A stretch of DNA of 32,088 nt, taken from JAWWPG01 sp038254365. Its GTDB lineage: Bacteria > Actinomycetota > Actinomycetes > Propionibacteriales > Nocardioidaceae. Positions 22,299-29,668 of the stretch are shown in pieces. The position numbers were made by a program, and so were the translations under genes. Under the pieces are notes generated by a model that searched no databases, was not told where the DNA came from, and worked only from the letters and a program-made list of their open reading frames with translations. The stretch spans positions 1 to 32,088 of the forward strand of contig JBBSGI010000036.1 of the NCBI GenBank assembly GCA_038254365.1, written 5' to 3'. The first letter of the stretch is position 1. The number at the start of each line of letters is the position of its first letter.

Positions 22299-24800
22299 AT
22301 GGCGACCCGTACGTCTTCCCCGCCGCGGTCGCAGGGCAAAGGCCCTCGACCCGGCTCGTCCGGCAACCAGACCCGACGCACGAAGTCGACCCGCACGGGC
22401 CGGACCGGGAGCACCCGGTCCCGGCCGCGAACGCGGACGCCGGCCCCTCGACGCGGCGGGCCTGGCCCGGTCCCCCGGCTGCTCGCTACCCTCGGGCGGG
22501 GTCTGCGGTCGCTCTATCTCGGGCTGGCCCACCTGCTCGGCGCGATCGTCCGACGCGTCGGCTCGACGGCTCGCGACCTCGACCCCGAGCACCGGCGCGA
22601 CGGTGTCGGACTGGGTCTCGTCGGCCTCGTGGTCGTCGTCAGCGCCGCCGAGTGGTGGCATCTCGACGGCTCGGTGGGCGACGCCATCCGGGCGGTCGTG
22701 GAGGGCAGCGTGGGCATCGCGTCGTACGCGGTTCCGCTGCTGCTCCTCGTCGGCGCCTGGGCCGCGATGCGTCGGCCCGGCAGGGGTGGGCCGGCGGGAC
22801 GCTCTATCATCGGGTGGTCCGCGATCGCCTTGGGCCTGCTCGGCCTGATCCACATCGGGCACGGACTTCCGCGTCCCTCCGGTGGGCAGGCAGCGATGCG
22901 GGAGGCCGGCGGAGCCGTCGGCTACATAGGCTCCGCGATGATCGCCGACCTCTTCCGAAGCACGCTGATCGCGGTGCCGCTCCTAGTGCTGCTCGCCTTC
23001 TTCGGCATCCTCGTCGTCACCGCCACACCGGTCTACCAGCTTCCCGAGCGGCTGAAAGCCCTGCGGGACAAGGCTCTGGGCCGTCGTACGGCAGACTCCG
23101 GCGACCTCGAGACCGCATCGACGCCGCTCGCACCCGAGCCGCTGAACCGCGGCCGGCGGCGCAGCCGGGTAGGTGTCATGGAACCGGAGCCGAGGGGCGA
23201 TCGTCCGGAGTCGCCGTTCGACTCCGACCCCCTCGAAGCGCGCGAGATGGACCCCGACCGCGATGTGGTCCTCGAGCCCCCGCCGCACACCCCGCTGCCC
23301 GAGCGGGTGGAGCAGCTCAGCCTGTCCGGCGACATCGCCTACACCCTGCCGACCGACGAGATCCTCAAGCCGGGCAGCGCACACAAGGCGACATCCGCGG
23401 CGTCCGACGCCGTGGTGGACCGCCTCACCGAGGTGTTGCAGCAGTTCGCGATCGACGCACAGATCACCGGCTACACCCGCGGCCCCACGGTGACCCGCTA
23501 CGAGGTCGAGCTCGGACCCGCGGTGAAGGTGGAGAAAGTCACCGCGCTCAGCCGCAACATCGCCTATGCGGTCGCGTCGGCGGATGTGCGGATCCTGTCT
23601 CCGATCCCCGGCAAGTCCGCCATCGGAGTGGAGATTCCTAACGTCGACGCGGAGATCGTTTCCCTCGGTGACGTACTCCGATCCCGACAGGCCCGCAGCG
23701 ACCACCACCCGCTGATCGTCGGGCTCGGCAAGGACGTCGAAGGCGGCTTCGTGGTCGCCAACCTCGCGAAGATGCCGCACCTGCTGGTCGCGGGTGCGAC
23801 CGGGTCCGGCAAGTCCAGCTTCATCAACTCGATGATCTGCTCGCTGCTCATCCAGGCGACGCCCGACGAGGTGCGGATGATCATGATCGACCCCAAGCGG
23901 GTCGAGCTCACGGGGTACGAAGGCATCCCGCACCTGATCACCCCGATCATCACCAGCCCCAAGAAGGCCGCCGAGGCGCTGCAATGGGTGGTCCGCGAGA
24001 TGGACCAGCGCTACGACGACCTGGCGCATTTCGGCTTCCGCCACGTCGACGACTTCAACCTCGCGGTCAAGGGTGGTGCTGTCACCGCACCCCCGGGCAG
24101 CGAGCGGGTGCTGGCTCCGTACCCCTACCTAGTGGTGGTCGTCGACGAGCTGGCCGACCTGATGATGATCGCCCCCCGAGACGTCGAGGACGCCATCGTC
24201 CGGATCACCCAGCTGGCCCGGGCCGCGGGCATCCACCTAGTGCTCGCCACCCAGCGTCCGTCGGTCGACGTCGTCACCGGGCTGATCAAGGCCAATGTGC
24301 CGAGCCGACTGTCGTTCGCCACCTCGTCGCTCGCCGACAGCCGGGTCATCCTCGACCAGCCGGGGGCCGAGAAGCTGGTCGGCAAGGGCGACGGGTTGTT
24401 CCTGCCGATGGGCGCCAGCAAGCCGGCCCGCATCCAGGGCGCCTGGGTCACCGAACCCGAGATCAAGGCGGTGGTGGCGCACTGCCGAGAGCAGCTGCAG
24501 CCGACGTACCGCGACGACGTCACCGCCCCCCAGCAGAGCAAGCGCGCCTTCGACGACGACATCGGCGACGACCTCGACCTGGTGTGTCAAGCGGTCGAGC
24601 TCGTGGTGTCGACCCAGTTCGGCTCGACCTCCATGCTGCAGCGCAAGCTTCGGGTCGGCTTCGCGAAAGCCGGAAGGCTGATGGACATCCTCGAGAGCCG
24701 CGGCATCGTGGGACCCTCGGAGGGTTCGAAGGCGCGTGACGTGTTGATCAAACCGGACGACCTCGACGACGTGGTCGCCCGCCTGCAGGCAGAGGGGTAG
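22299..24800 (+). CDS. ftsK: DNA translocase FtsK/SpoIIIE
   Basis: ATP-driven DNA pump at the division septum that clears chromosome dimers and trapped DNA. The 833-aa protein begins with a basic Arg/Lys/Ser/Thr-rich region of about 90 residues. Four membrane segments follow at about residues 100-246 (for example GLGLVGLVVVVSAAEWW and LLVLLAFFGILVVTAT), then an acidic/proline linker to about 350. The motor carries Walker A GATGSGKSSF near 500, Walker B YLVVVVDELADLMM near 610 and LVLATQRPSVDVVTGLIKAN. The C-terminal winged-helix gamma domain (STQFGSTSMLQRKLRVGFAK) would read the polar DNA motifs. The ATG is supported by the leaderless -10 box. The next gene starts 2 nt after the stop. Confidence 0.95.
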   Translation: MATRTSSPPRSQGKGPRPGSSGNQTRRTKSTRTGRTGSTRSRPRTRTPAPRRGGPGPVPRLLATLGRGLRSLYLGLAHLLGAIVRRVGSTARDLDPEHRRDGVGLGLVGLVVVVSAAEWWHLDGSVGDAIRAVVEGSVGIASYAVPLLLLVGAWAAMRRPGRGGPAGRSIIGWSAIALGLLGLIHIGHGLPRPSGGQAAMREAGGAVGYIGSAMIADLFRSTLIAVPLLVLLAFFGILVVTATPVYQLPERLKALRDKALGRRTADSGDLETASTPLAPEPLNRGRRRSRVGVMEPEPRGDRPESPFDSDPLEAREMDPDRDVVLEPPPHTPLPERVEQLSLSGDIAYTLPTDEILKPGSAHKATSAASDAVVDRLTEVLQQFAIDAQITGYTRGPTVTRYEVELGPAVKVEKVTALSRNIAYAVASADVRILSPIPGKSAIGVEIPNVDAEIVSLGDVLRSRQARSDHHPLIVGLGKDVEGGFVVANLAKMPHLLVAGATGSGKSSFINSMICSLLIQATPDEVRMIMIDPKRVELTGYEGIPHLITPIITSPKKAAEALQWVVREMDQRYDDLAHFGFRHVDDFNLAVKGGAVTAPPGSERVLAPYPYLVVVVDELADLMMIAPRDVEDAIVRITQLARAAGIHLVLATQRPSVDVVTGLIKANVPSRLSFATSSLADSRVILDQPGAEKLVGKGDGLFLPMGASKPARIQGAWVTEPEIKAVVAHCREQLQPTYRDDVTAPQQSKRAFDDDIGDDLDLVCQAVELVVSTQFGSTSMLQRKLRVGFAKAGRLMDILESRGIVGPSEGSKARDVLIKPDDLDDVVARLQAEG

Positions 24801-24802
24801 CC

Positions 24803-26590
24803 GTGGTCGTTCGCCGTCGTGGAGCGTTGATGGGGCTGGTCACGCTGGCCGCGCTCGTGCTGTGTGGGGCTTACCTGTGGCGGTTCAGTGACGACCGTGG
24901 GGTGGTGCCGTTCCTGCTCGGCTGCGCGCTGCTGGCGGTGGGCGTACTGCACGCGGTGGCGTGGCGGGAGTCACGCTCACCGTTGTTGATCGTCGACCTG
25001 ACCGGGCTGCGGGTCCGCCTCGGCGGCCACTGGACCGGTGTGCCCTGGCCCGACGTGGAGACTCTCGAGGTCGCCGGGCGAGGGCGCGTCGGCGACGGGC
25101 GGATCACCGTCCGACCGCGGGACGAGTTGCGGGTGCTCGCCGATGCCGGTCCGCGGGCACGGGTAGCGGTGCTGCTCAACCGGTGGTTGTACGACGCCCC
25201 CCTGGTGGTGCCGTTCGGGCTGACCACCACGTTGTCGACCACCGACGTGCTGGGCACCCTGACCCGGCTGGCCGACGGACGCGCCGCGGTGGTGGCGGTT
25301 GGCGAGCAGGACGTCGAGCCCGACCCAACCGTCGAGGTGGCGCGCCCGGGCAGCCTGCGCCACGACGATGGCCACCAGCCACCGGCCGGAGGCCAAGGCC
25401 CGGGACGCGCCGACGCGCCGCCTGCTCCGCGCCGACTGGCGGCGGTCGTGTCCGCGCTCCGCACCCAGGCCGGGCGGCTCAGTGAGGTCACCGTGCCGAT
25501 CCGTCGGGAGGTGACGGTCGGCACACTGGCACTGGCCAGCGACCTCGGTGAGGAGACCGAGCCGCTCCCCGAGCTCGCCGAACTGCGCAGGCGGGCTCCC
25601 GAGGAGGACGAACGCCCCGACGAACGCCCCGGGGAACACCCCGACGAACGCCCCGGGGGACGCGACCCGGAGCTGGTGGCCGTGGGCCGGCCGTCGCCGC
25701 GCACCGCCAACGTGGAGCTGATCATCGACGCCACGACAGACCTGAGCGCGCAGGCGATGCGCAAGGTCCGGCAGCGACCCGATGCGACTGCCCAGCCCTC
25801 TGCAATAGGTGTCGCCGACTCTGTCGAGGTAGTGGGGCCGACCCCCACCTTCGACACCCCTCCCAACGAGGTCATCGGCCTAGAGCTCGGCAGGGCGCGC
25901 GAGTGGCTGGGCATGACCGTCGACGACCTGGCCGAACGCACCCGGATCCGGCCCTACGTCATCGAGTCGGTCGAGATCGGGGACTTCTCGCCCTGTGGCG
26001 GCGACTTCTACGCCCGGGGCCACCTCCGGATGCTCGCGAACGTGCTCGGGGTCGACCCCGAGCCGCTGGTGGCGTCGTACGACGCCCATCTGGCAAGCGC
26101 GCCGGTGGGCCCACGGGCCGTCTTCGGCGCGGAGCTGACGGCGGGGGTGATCCGGCCGGCCGGCCGGGGCGGGTCGCGATGGGGCGTTCTGGTCGGCGCC
26201 GTACTGGTGCTGCTGTTGGTCTGGGGGTTGGCCAGGTTCTTCCTGGCGGACCCGGCATCGGCCCCGGACGCGCTGGGCGCTCCTACCCATAACTCCGCCG
26301 GGCTGGGATCGCCGGGTCCGGGCAACACGCTGCTGATCCCGCCACCGGTCCCGCCGACCCGGGTGACGCTGAGCGTCCAGCGGGGCTCGTCCCGCGTCGT
26401 CGTGTGGGACAAGGCCGACCGAGTGGTCTACCGGGGCATCTTGGCCGTGGGGGACACCAAGGTCGTGAGAGGCCGCGGTCCGCTACGGGTGATGGCGGTC
26501 AACGGGGGAGCGGTCTGGATGACCGGTCCCGGGCACCCCAGGGGGCTGCTGGGCGCACCCGGAGCCCGCGTCTTCCGCCATATCGGCTAG
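24803..26590 (+). CDS. Large RodZ-like protein with an N-terminal membrane domain
   Basis: The 595-aa protein joins two parts. Residues 1-160 hold two membrane helices (LVTLAALVLCGAYLW and FLLGCALLAVGVLHAVAW) and a compact beta-rich region resembling bacterial PH-like domains (LRVRLGGHWTGVPWPDVETL). A long polar linker follows, with four DERP-type tetrapeptide repeats. Residues 355-430 are a RodZ-type helix-turn-helix (GRAREWLGMTVDDLAERTRI and YARGHLRMLANVLGVDP). A single membrane helix lies at about 461-482 (GVLVGAVLVLLLVWGLARFF), then a DUF4115-like beta domain (VTLSVQRGSSRVVVWD onward). Ordinary RodZ, a cell-shape protein linking MreB to the envelope, is about 300-350 aa without the first part. 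The GTG start is 2 nt after the ftsK stop. Confidence 0.75.
   Translation: MVVRRRGALMGLVTLAALVLCGAYLWRFSDDRGVVPFLLGCALLAVGVLHAVAWRESRSPLLIVDLTGLRVRLGGHWTGVPWPDVETLEVAGRGRVGDGRITVRPRDELRVLADAGPRARVAVLLNRWLYDAPLVVPFGLTTTLSTTDVLGTLTRLADGRAAVVAVGEQDVEPDPTVEVARPGSLRHDDGHQPPAGGQGPGRADAPPAPRRLAAVVSALRTQAGRLSEVTVPIRREVTVGTLALASDLGEETEPLPELAELRRRAPEEDERPDERPGEHPDERPGGRDPELVAVGRPSPRTANVELIIDATTDLSAQAMRKVRQRPDATAQPSAIGVADSVEVVGPTPTFDTPPNEVIGLELGRAREWLGMTVDDLAERTRIRPYVIESVEIGDFSPCGGDFYARGHLRMLANVLGVDPEPLVASYDAHLASAPVGPRAVFGAELTAGVIRPAGRGGSRWGVLVGAVLVLLLVWGLARFFLADPASAPDALGAPTHNSAGLGSPGPGNTLLIPPPVPPTRVTLSVQRGSSRVVVWDKADRVVYRGILAVGDTKVVRGRGPLRVMAVNGGAVWMTGPGHPRGLLGAPGARVFRHIG
25607..25654 (+). repeat. Four 12-bp tandem repeats inside the RodZ-like gene
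   Basis: Units at 25607, 25619, 25631 and 25643. Three are GACGAACGCCCC and the third is GGGGAACACCCC. They encode DERP/GEHP tetrapeptides in the disordered linker. Confidence 0.8.
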
Positions 26591-26622
26591 CCGGCCGACC
26601 GGCGGGCATACTGGGGGAACTT

Positions 26623-28065
26623 ATGAGCAGTTCCCATACCGTCGCGCTTGTGACGCTCGGCTGTGCCCGCAATGAGGTCGACTCGGAGGAGCTGGCCGGC
26701 CGCCTCGAAACCGGTGGCTTCCGGCTGGTCGACGACCCGGACCAGGCCGAGACCGTTGTCGTCAACACCTGTGGCTTCGTCGAGGCCGCCAAGAAGGACT
26801 CCGTCGACACCCTGCTGGCGGCGGCCGAAGACCGGCCGTCGGGGGCCAGGCAGCACGTGGTGGCTGTCGGCTGTCTCGCGGAACGCTACGGCGAAGTGCT
26901 GGCCGACTCGCTACCCGAGGCTGACGCCGTGCTCGGCTTCGACGACTACCCGCTGATCGCCGAGCGGCTCCGTGCGATTGTCGACGGTGAGCGGCACCGG
27001 TCCCACGTGCCGCGCGACCGTCGCACCCTCCTGTCGCTGTCCCCGGCCGCGCGCGCAGAGCGTGCCGCTCCCTCGATCCCCGGCCACGCGCAGTCGGCGC
27101 CCGACCTGCCGGCCGGCCTGGCGCCGGCGAGCGGACCTCGACCCGTGCGTCGCCGGCTGGACGGCGGCCCGACGGCGCCTCTCAAGCTCGCCTCCGGGTG
27201 TGACCGGCGTTGCTCGTTCTGCGCCATTCCCGCATTCCGGGGGTCGTTCGTGTCGCGGCCGCCGGCGGAGATCCTGGACGAGGCCCGCTGGCTGGCCACT
27301 ACCGGCGCGCGTGAGCTCTTCCTGGTCAGCGAGAACTCCACCTCGTACGGCAAGGACCTCGGTGACCTCAGACTGCTCGAGTCGTTGCTGCCCGAGCTCG
27401 CCGCCGTCGACGGCGTAGGCCGGGTGCGGGTCTCCTACCTGCAGCCGGCAGAGATGCGCCCGAGCCTGGTCGAGACGATCGCGACGACACCAAGGGTCGC
27501 GGCCTACTTCGATCTCTCATTCCAGCACGCGGCCGCGCAGGTACTCCGGCGGATGCGGCGCTTCGGCGACGCCGACCGGTTCCTCGGCCTGCTCGACCAG
27601 GTGCGCTCGGTGGCTCCCACAGCCGGGGTGCGGAGCAACTTCATCGTGGGCTTCCCTGGCGAGACCGAGCCGGAGGTCGATGTGCTCTGCGGGTTCCTGG
27701 AGTCCGCGCGGCTGGATGCCGTCGGCATCTTCGGCTACTCCGACGAGGACGGCACCGAGGCCGCCGGGCTCCCGGGTCAGGTCGCGGCCGACGAGATCCT
27801 TGCCCGGGTCGACCACGTCACCAGGTTCACCGAGGAGCTGACCGCGCAGCGAGCGGAGGACAGGGTGGGCGAGCAGGTGGAGGTGCTAGTCGAGTCCCGC
27901 CGTCACACCACCGTTTCCGGGCGTACCGAAGGTCAGGGGCCAGACGTCGACGGCAGCACGACGCTGCGCGATGTCCCGGAGGACGTCCGCGTCGGCGCCC
28001 TCGTCACGGCCCGGGTCGTCGCCTCTGTGGGGGTCGACCTGGTGGCCGAGCTCGTGGCTCCCTAG
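26623..28065 (+). CDS. rimO: RimO, ribosomal protein uS12 methylthiotransferase
   Basis: Radical-SAM enzyme that adds a methylthio group to an Asp of ribosomal protein S12. The 480-aa protein has an N-terminal UPF0004 domain with C14 (TLGCARN), C50 (VNTCGF) and C84 (VGCLAE) for the auxiliary cluster. The radical-SAM motif is C193, C197, C200 (CDRRCSFC). FIVGFPGETEPEV and a C-terminal TRAM domain (RVGEQVEVLVESRR onward) follow. TLGCARNEVDSEEL and IFGYSDEDGT favour RimO over MiaB. Residues 130-180 are a Pro/Ala/Arg-rich insertion between the first two domains. The ATG at 26623 has GGGGGA upstream. The TAG stop is also the first three bases of the pgsA -10 box. Confidence 0.93.
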   Translation: MSSSHTVALVTLGCARNEVDSEELAGRLETGGFRLVDDPDQAETVVVNTCGFVEAAKKDSVDTLLAAAEDRPSGARQHVVAVGCLAERYGEVLADSLPEADAVLGFDDYPLIAERLRAIVDGERHRSHVPRDRRTLLSLSPAARAERAAPSIPGHAQSAPDLPAGLAPASGPRPVRRRLDGGPTAPLKLASGCDRRCSFCAIPAFRGSFVSRPPAEILDEARWLATTGARELFLVSENSTSYGKDLGDLRLLESLLPELAAVDGVGRVRVSYLQPAEMRPSLVETIATTPRVAAYFDLSFQHAAAQVLRRMRRFGDADRFLGLLDQVRSVAPTAGVRSNFIVGFPGETEPEVDVLCGFLESARLDAVGIFGYSDEDGTEAAGLPGQVAADEILARVDHVTRFTEELTAQRAEDRVGEQVEVLVESRRHTTVSGRTEGQGPDVDGSTTLRDVPEDVRVGALVTARVVASVGVDLVAELVAP

Positions 28066-28068
28066 GTT
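28063..28068 (+). promoter_or_regulatory. -10 box of a leaderless promoter for pgsA, overlapping the rimO stop
   Basis: TAGGTT ends 7 nt before the pgsA ATG at 28076. Its first three bases are the rimO stop codon, so a separate pgsA transcript may start inside the operon. Confidence 0.55.
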
Positions 28069-28075
28069 GTCGGCC

Positions 28076-28720
28076 ATGCCAGTCGAGGGGTCCCCAGCAT
28101 CCGGCGCGGCCGGCACCGCTGCGAGCCTGTGGAACCTCCCCAACGGCCTGACGGCGCTGCGGATCCTGCTGGTTCCGGTGCTGGGCTGGCTGTTGCTCCA
28201 CGACGGAGGTCAGGACGCTGGCCTGCGGATCTGGGCCTTCGTGGTGTTCTTCGTGGCGATCATGACCGACCGGTACGACGGCGACATCGCGCGGCGCCGT
28301 AACCTGGTCACCGACTTCGGCAAGCTCATGGATCCGATCGCCGACAAGGCACTGACCGGCATGGCGTTCGTCGGTCTCTCGCTGATCGGCGAACTGTGGT
28401 GGTGGGTCACGGTGGTGGTGCTCGTCCGCGAGGCGCTGGTCACCGGGCTGCGGATCTGGGTGATCCGGCACGGCGTGATCGCGGCCAGCCAGGGCGGGAA
28501 GATCAAGACCACCCTGCAGGCGCTGGCGTTGATAGGACTCATCCTGCCGTTCCGCCAGCTCTCCGGCGGCTGGCAGGCAGTCGGGCTGGTGCTCTGGTGG
28601 GCGGCCATTGTCGTGATGGCGGCTGCCGTGGTGGTCACCGTCGCCACCGGCATCGACTACGTCCGGCGGGCGTTGCGGGTGCGTAAGCTCGGGCGGCGCG
28701 CGGACCGGTGGATGACATGA
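28076..28720 (+). CDS. pgsA: CDP-diacylglycerol-glycerol-3-phosphate 3-phosphatidyltransferase
   Basis: Membrane enzyme making phosphatidylglycerol phosphate from CDP-diacylglycerol and glycerol-3-phosphate. The 214-aa protein carries the CDP-alcohol phosphotransferase signature DxxDGxxARx8GxxxDxxxD complete from D65: DRYDGDIARR, then FGKLMDPIAD. It has several hydrophobic helices (ILLVPVLGWLLL, WAFVVFFVAIMTD, WWVTVVVLVREALV, LVLWWAAIVVMAAAVVVTV). The N-terminal LWNLPNGLTALRI is typical of PgsA. The location next to ftsK, rimO and clgR matches pgsA3 of mycobacteria. Homologues may act on other alcohols, but the VTDFGKLMDPIADKALTG context fits PgsA. The stop overlaps cinA (ATGA). Confidence 0.92.
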   Translation: MPVEGSPASGAAGTAASLWNLPNGLTALRILLVPVLGWLLLHDGGQDAGLRIWAFVVFFVAIMTDRYDGDIARRRNLVTDFGKLMDPIADKALTGMAFVGLSLIGELWWWVTVVVLVREALVTGLRIWVIRHGVIAASQGGKIKTTLQALALIGLILPFRQLSGGWQAVGLVLWWAAIVVMAAAVVVTVATGIDYVRRALRVRKLGRRADRWMT

Positions 28721-29211
28721 CCGGCGACGACCCGGGGGAGACGGTGGCGGCCCGGTGCCTGGACCTGCTGCGAGACTGCGGCGACACCGTGGCCACGGCG
28801 GAGTCGCTGACGGCCGGCCTGGTCAGTGCCACGCTGGCCGCCGTACCGGGGGCTTCCGATGTGCTGCGCGGCGGAGTGGTCGCCTATGCCAGTGAGGTCA
28901 AGACCGCCGTGCTCGGGATCGATGCTTCGGTGGTGGCGAGGTACGGCGTCGTCTCTGCCGAGTGCGCAGGTGCGATGGCCCGCCGGGCCAGCGAGCTTCT
29001 CGACGCGACGTGGGCCGTGTCCACGACCGGTGTCGCCGGTCCGGACCGGCAGGAGGGCCAGGCGGTCGGCACCGTCTACGTGGCGGTGGCGGGGCCCGGC
29101 GTCGACCGGGTACGGCGGCTGGAGCTGACTGGGAGCCGGCAGCAGATCCGCGCCCGTAGCGTGGTCGAGGCGCTCACCCTGCTCAACGCGACGATGTCCG
29201 GACAGACCTGA
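28717..29211 (+). CDS. cinA: CinA C-terminal domain protein (PncC-type nicotinamide-nucleotide amidase)
   Basis: The 164-aa protein is the standalone C-terminal CinA domain, whose known members deamidate nicotinamide mononucleotide to nicotinate mononucleotide in pyridine-nucleotide salvage. Signatures are TVATAESLTAGLVSATLA, GASDVLRGGVVAYASEVK, VVSAECAGAMARRASELLDA, VSTTGVAGPDRQEGQAVGTV and a C-terminal ARSVVEALTLLN. The N-terminal molybdopterin-binding-like domain of full CinA is absent. The ATG at 28717 overlaps the pgsA stop. A GTG three codons earlier is less likely. Confidence 0.9.
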   Translation: MTGDDPGETVAARCLDLLRDCGDTVATAESLTAGLVSATLAAVPGASDVLRGGVVAYASEVKTAVLGIDASVVARYGVVSAECAGAMARRASELLDATWAVSTTGVAGPDRQEGQAVGTVYVAVAGPGVDRVRRLELTGSRQQIRARSVVEALTLLNATMSGQT

Positions 29212-29239
29212 CGGTCCGAGCGGGAGTAGCTGCGCCGGG

Positions 29240-29270
29240 TAACCTGGAACCGGGGCGGCCCTCTTCGGTG
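29240..29270 (+). promoter_or_regulatory. Candidate clgR promoter region
   Basis: TAACCT (29240-29245) fits a TANNNT -10 with a leader of about 50 nt. Next to it GGAAC (29246-29250) and CGGTG (29266-29270), 15 nt apart, loosely resemble an ECF (SigE/SigH-type) promoter, although the -10 part is not the expected CGTT. Either or both may drive clgR. Confidence 0.3.
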
Positions 29271-29302
29271 TGCCCCGCCATCTTCGCGAGGAGGAGCAAC
29301 CC

Positions 29303-29611
29303 ATGATCTTGGTCCGTCGGCTGCTCGGCGACGTGCTCCGTCAGGAGCGGCTGCGGCAGGGTCGCACCCTGCGCGACGTGTCGGCCACCGCCCGGGTGAG
29401 CCTCGGCTACATCTCGGAGATCGAGCGGGGTCAGAAGGAAGCCTCCTCCGAGTGCCTGGCCGCGATCTGCGGTGCGCTCGAGGTTCCGTTGTCGGTGGTG
29501 CTCGCCGACGTCAGCGACGAGATCGCTCGGGAGGAGGCAGCCAGCTCGCGCATCGCGTCGCTGGCCACCTATGCCCCATCCCCGGCCGGGGTGCAGAACC
29601 TGGCCGCCTAG
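29303..29611 (+). CDS. clgR: ClgR, transcriptional activator of Clp protease genes
   Basis: The 102-aa XRE-type regulator has an HTH at residues 6-60: LLGDVLRQERLRQGRTLRDV, ARVSLGYISEIERGQKEASS and LAAICGALEVPLSVVLADV. This is the pattern of actinobacterial ClgR, which activates clpP and clpC. The gene order ftsK ... pgsA, clgR matches mycobacteria (Rv2748c, Rv2746c, Rv2745c). The C-terminus is GVQNLAA. It ends like an ssrA tag, and ClgR of streptomycetes is known to be turned over through its C-terminal alanines. The ATG at 29303 has GGAGGAG at good spacing. An upstream in-frame start at 29270 would add 11 residues. Confidence 0.9.
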   Translation: MILVRRLLGDVLRQERLRQGRTLRDVSATARVSLGYISEIERGQKEASSECLAAICGALEVPLSVVLADVSDEIAREEAASSRIASLATYAPSPAGVQNLAA

Positions 29612-29656
29612 CTCGCAGCCGGTGTCACCCTTCGTCGCGCCGTACTGGGCGCATGT

Positions 29657-29662
29657 CAGGAT
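29657..29662 (+). promoter_or_regulatory. Possible -10 element of the S9 peptidase gene
   Basis: CAGGAT ends 6 nt before the GTG at 29669. It is the same TANNNT variant seen before the oxidase operon. No ribosome-binding site is evident. Confidence 0.3.
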
Positions 29663-29668
29663 GAGGCG

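Noticed and set aside
29211..29240. ClgR autoregulatory binding site upstream of clgR
   Set aside because: Only weak AGC/GCT half-sites are seen, with wrong spacing for the known CGC/GCG-type ClgR motif.
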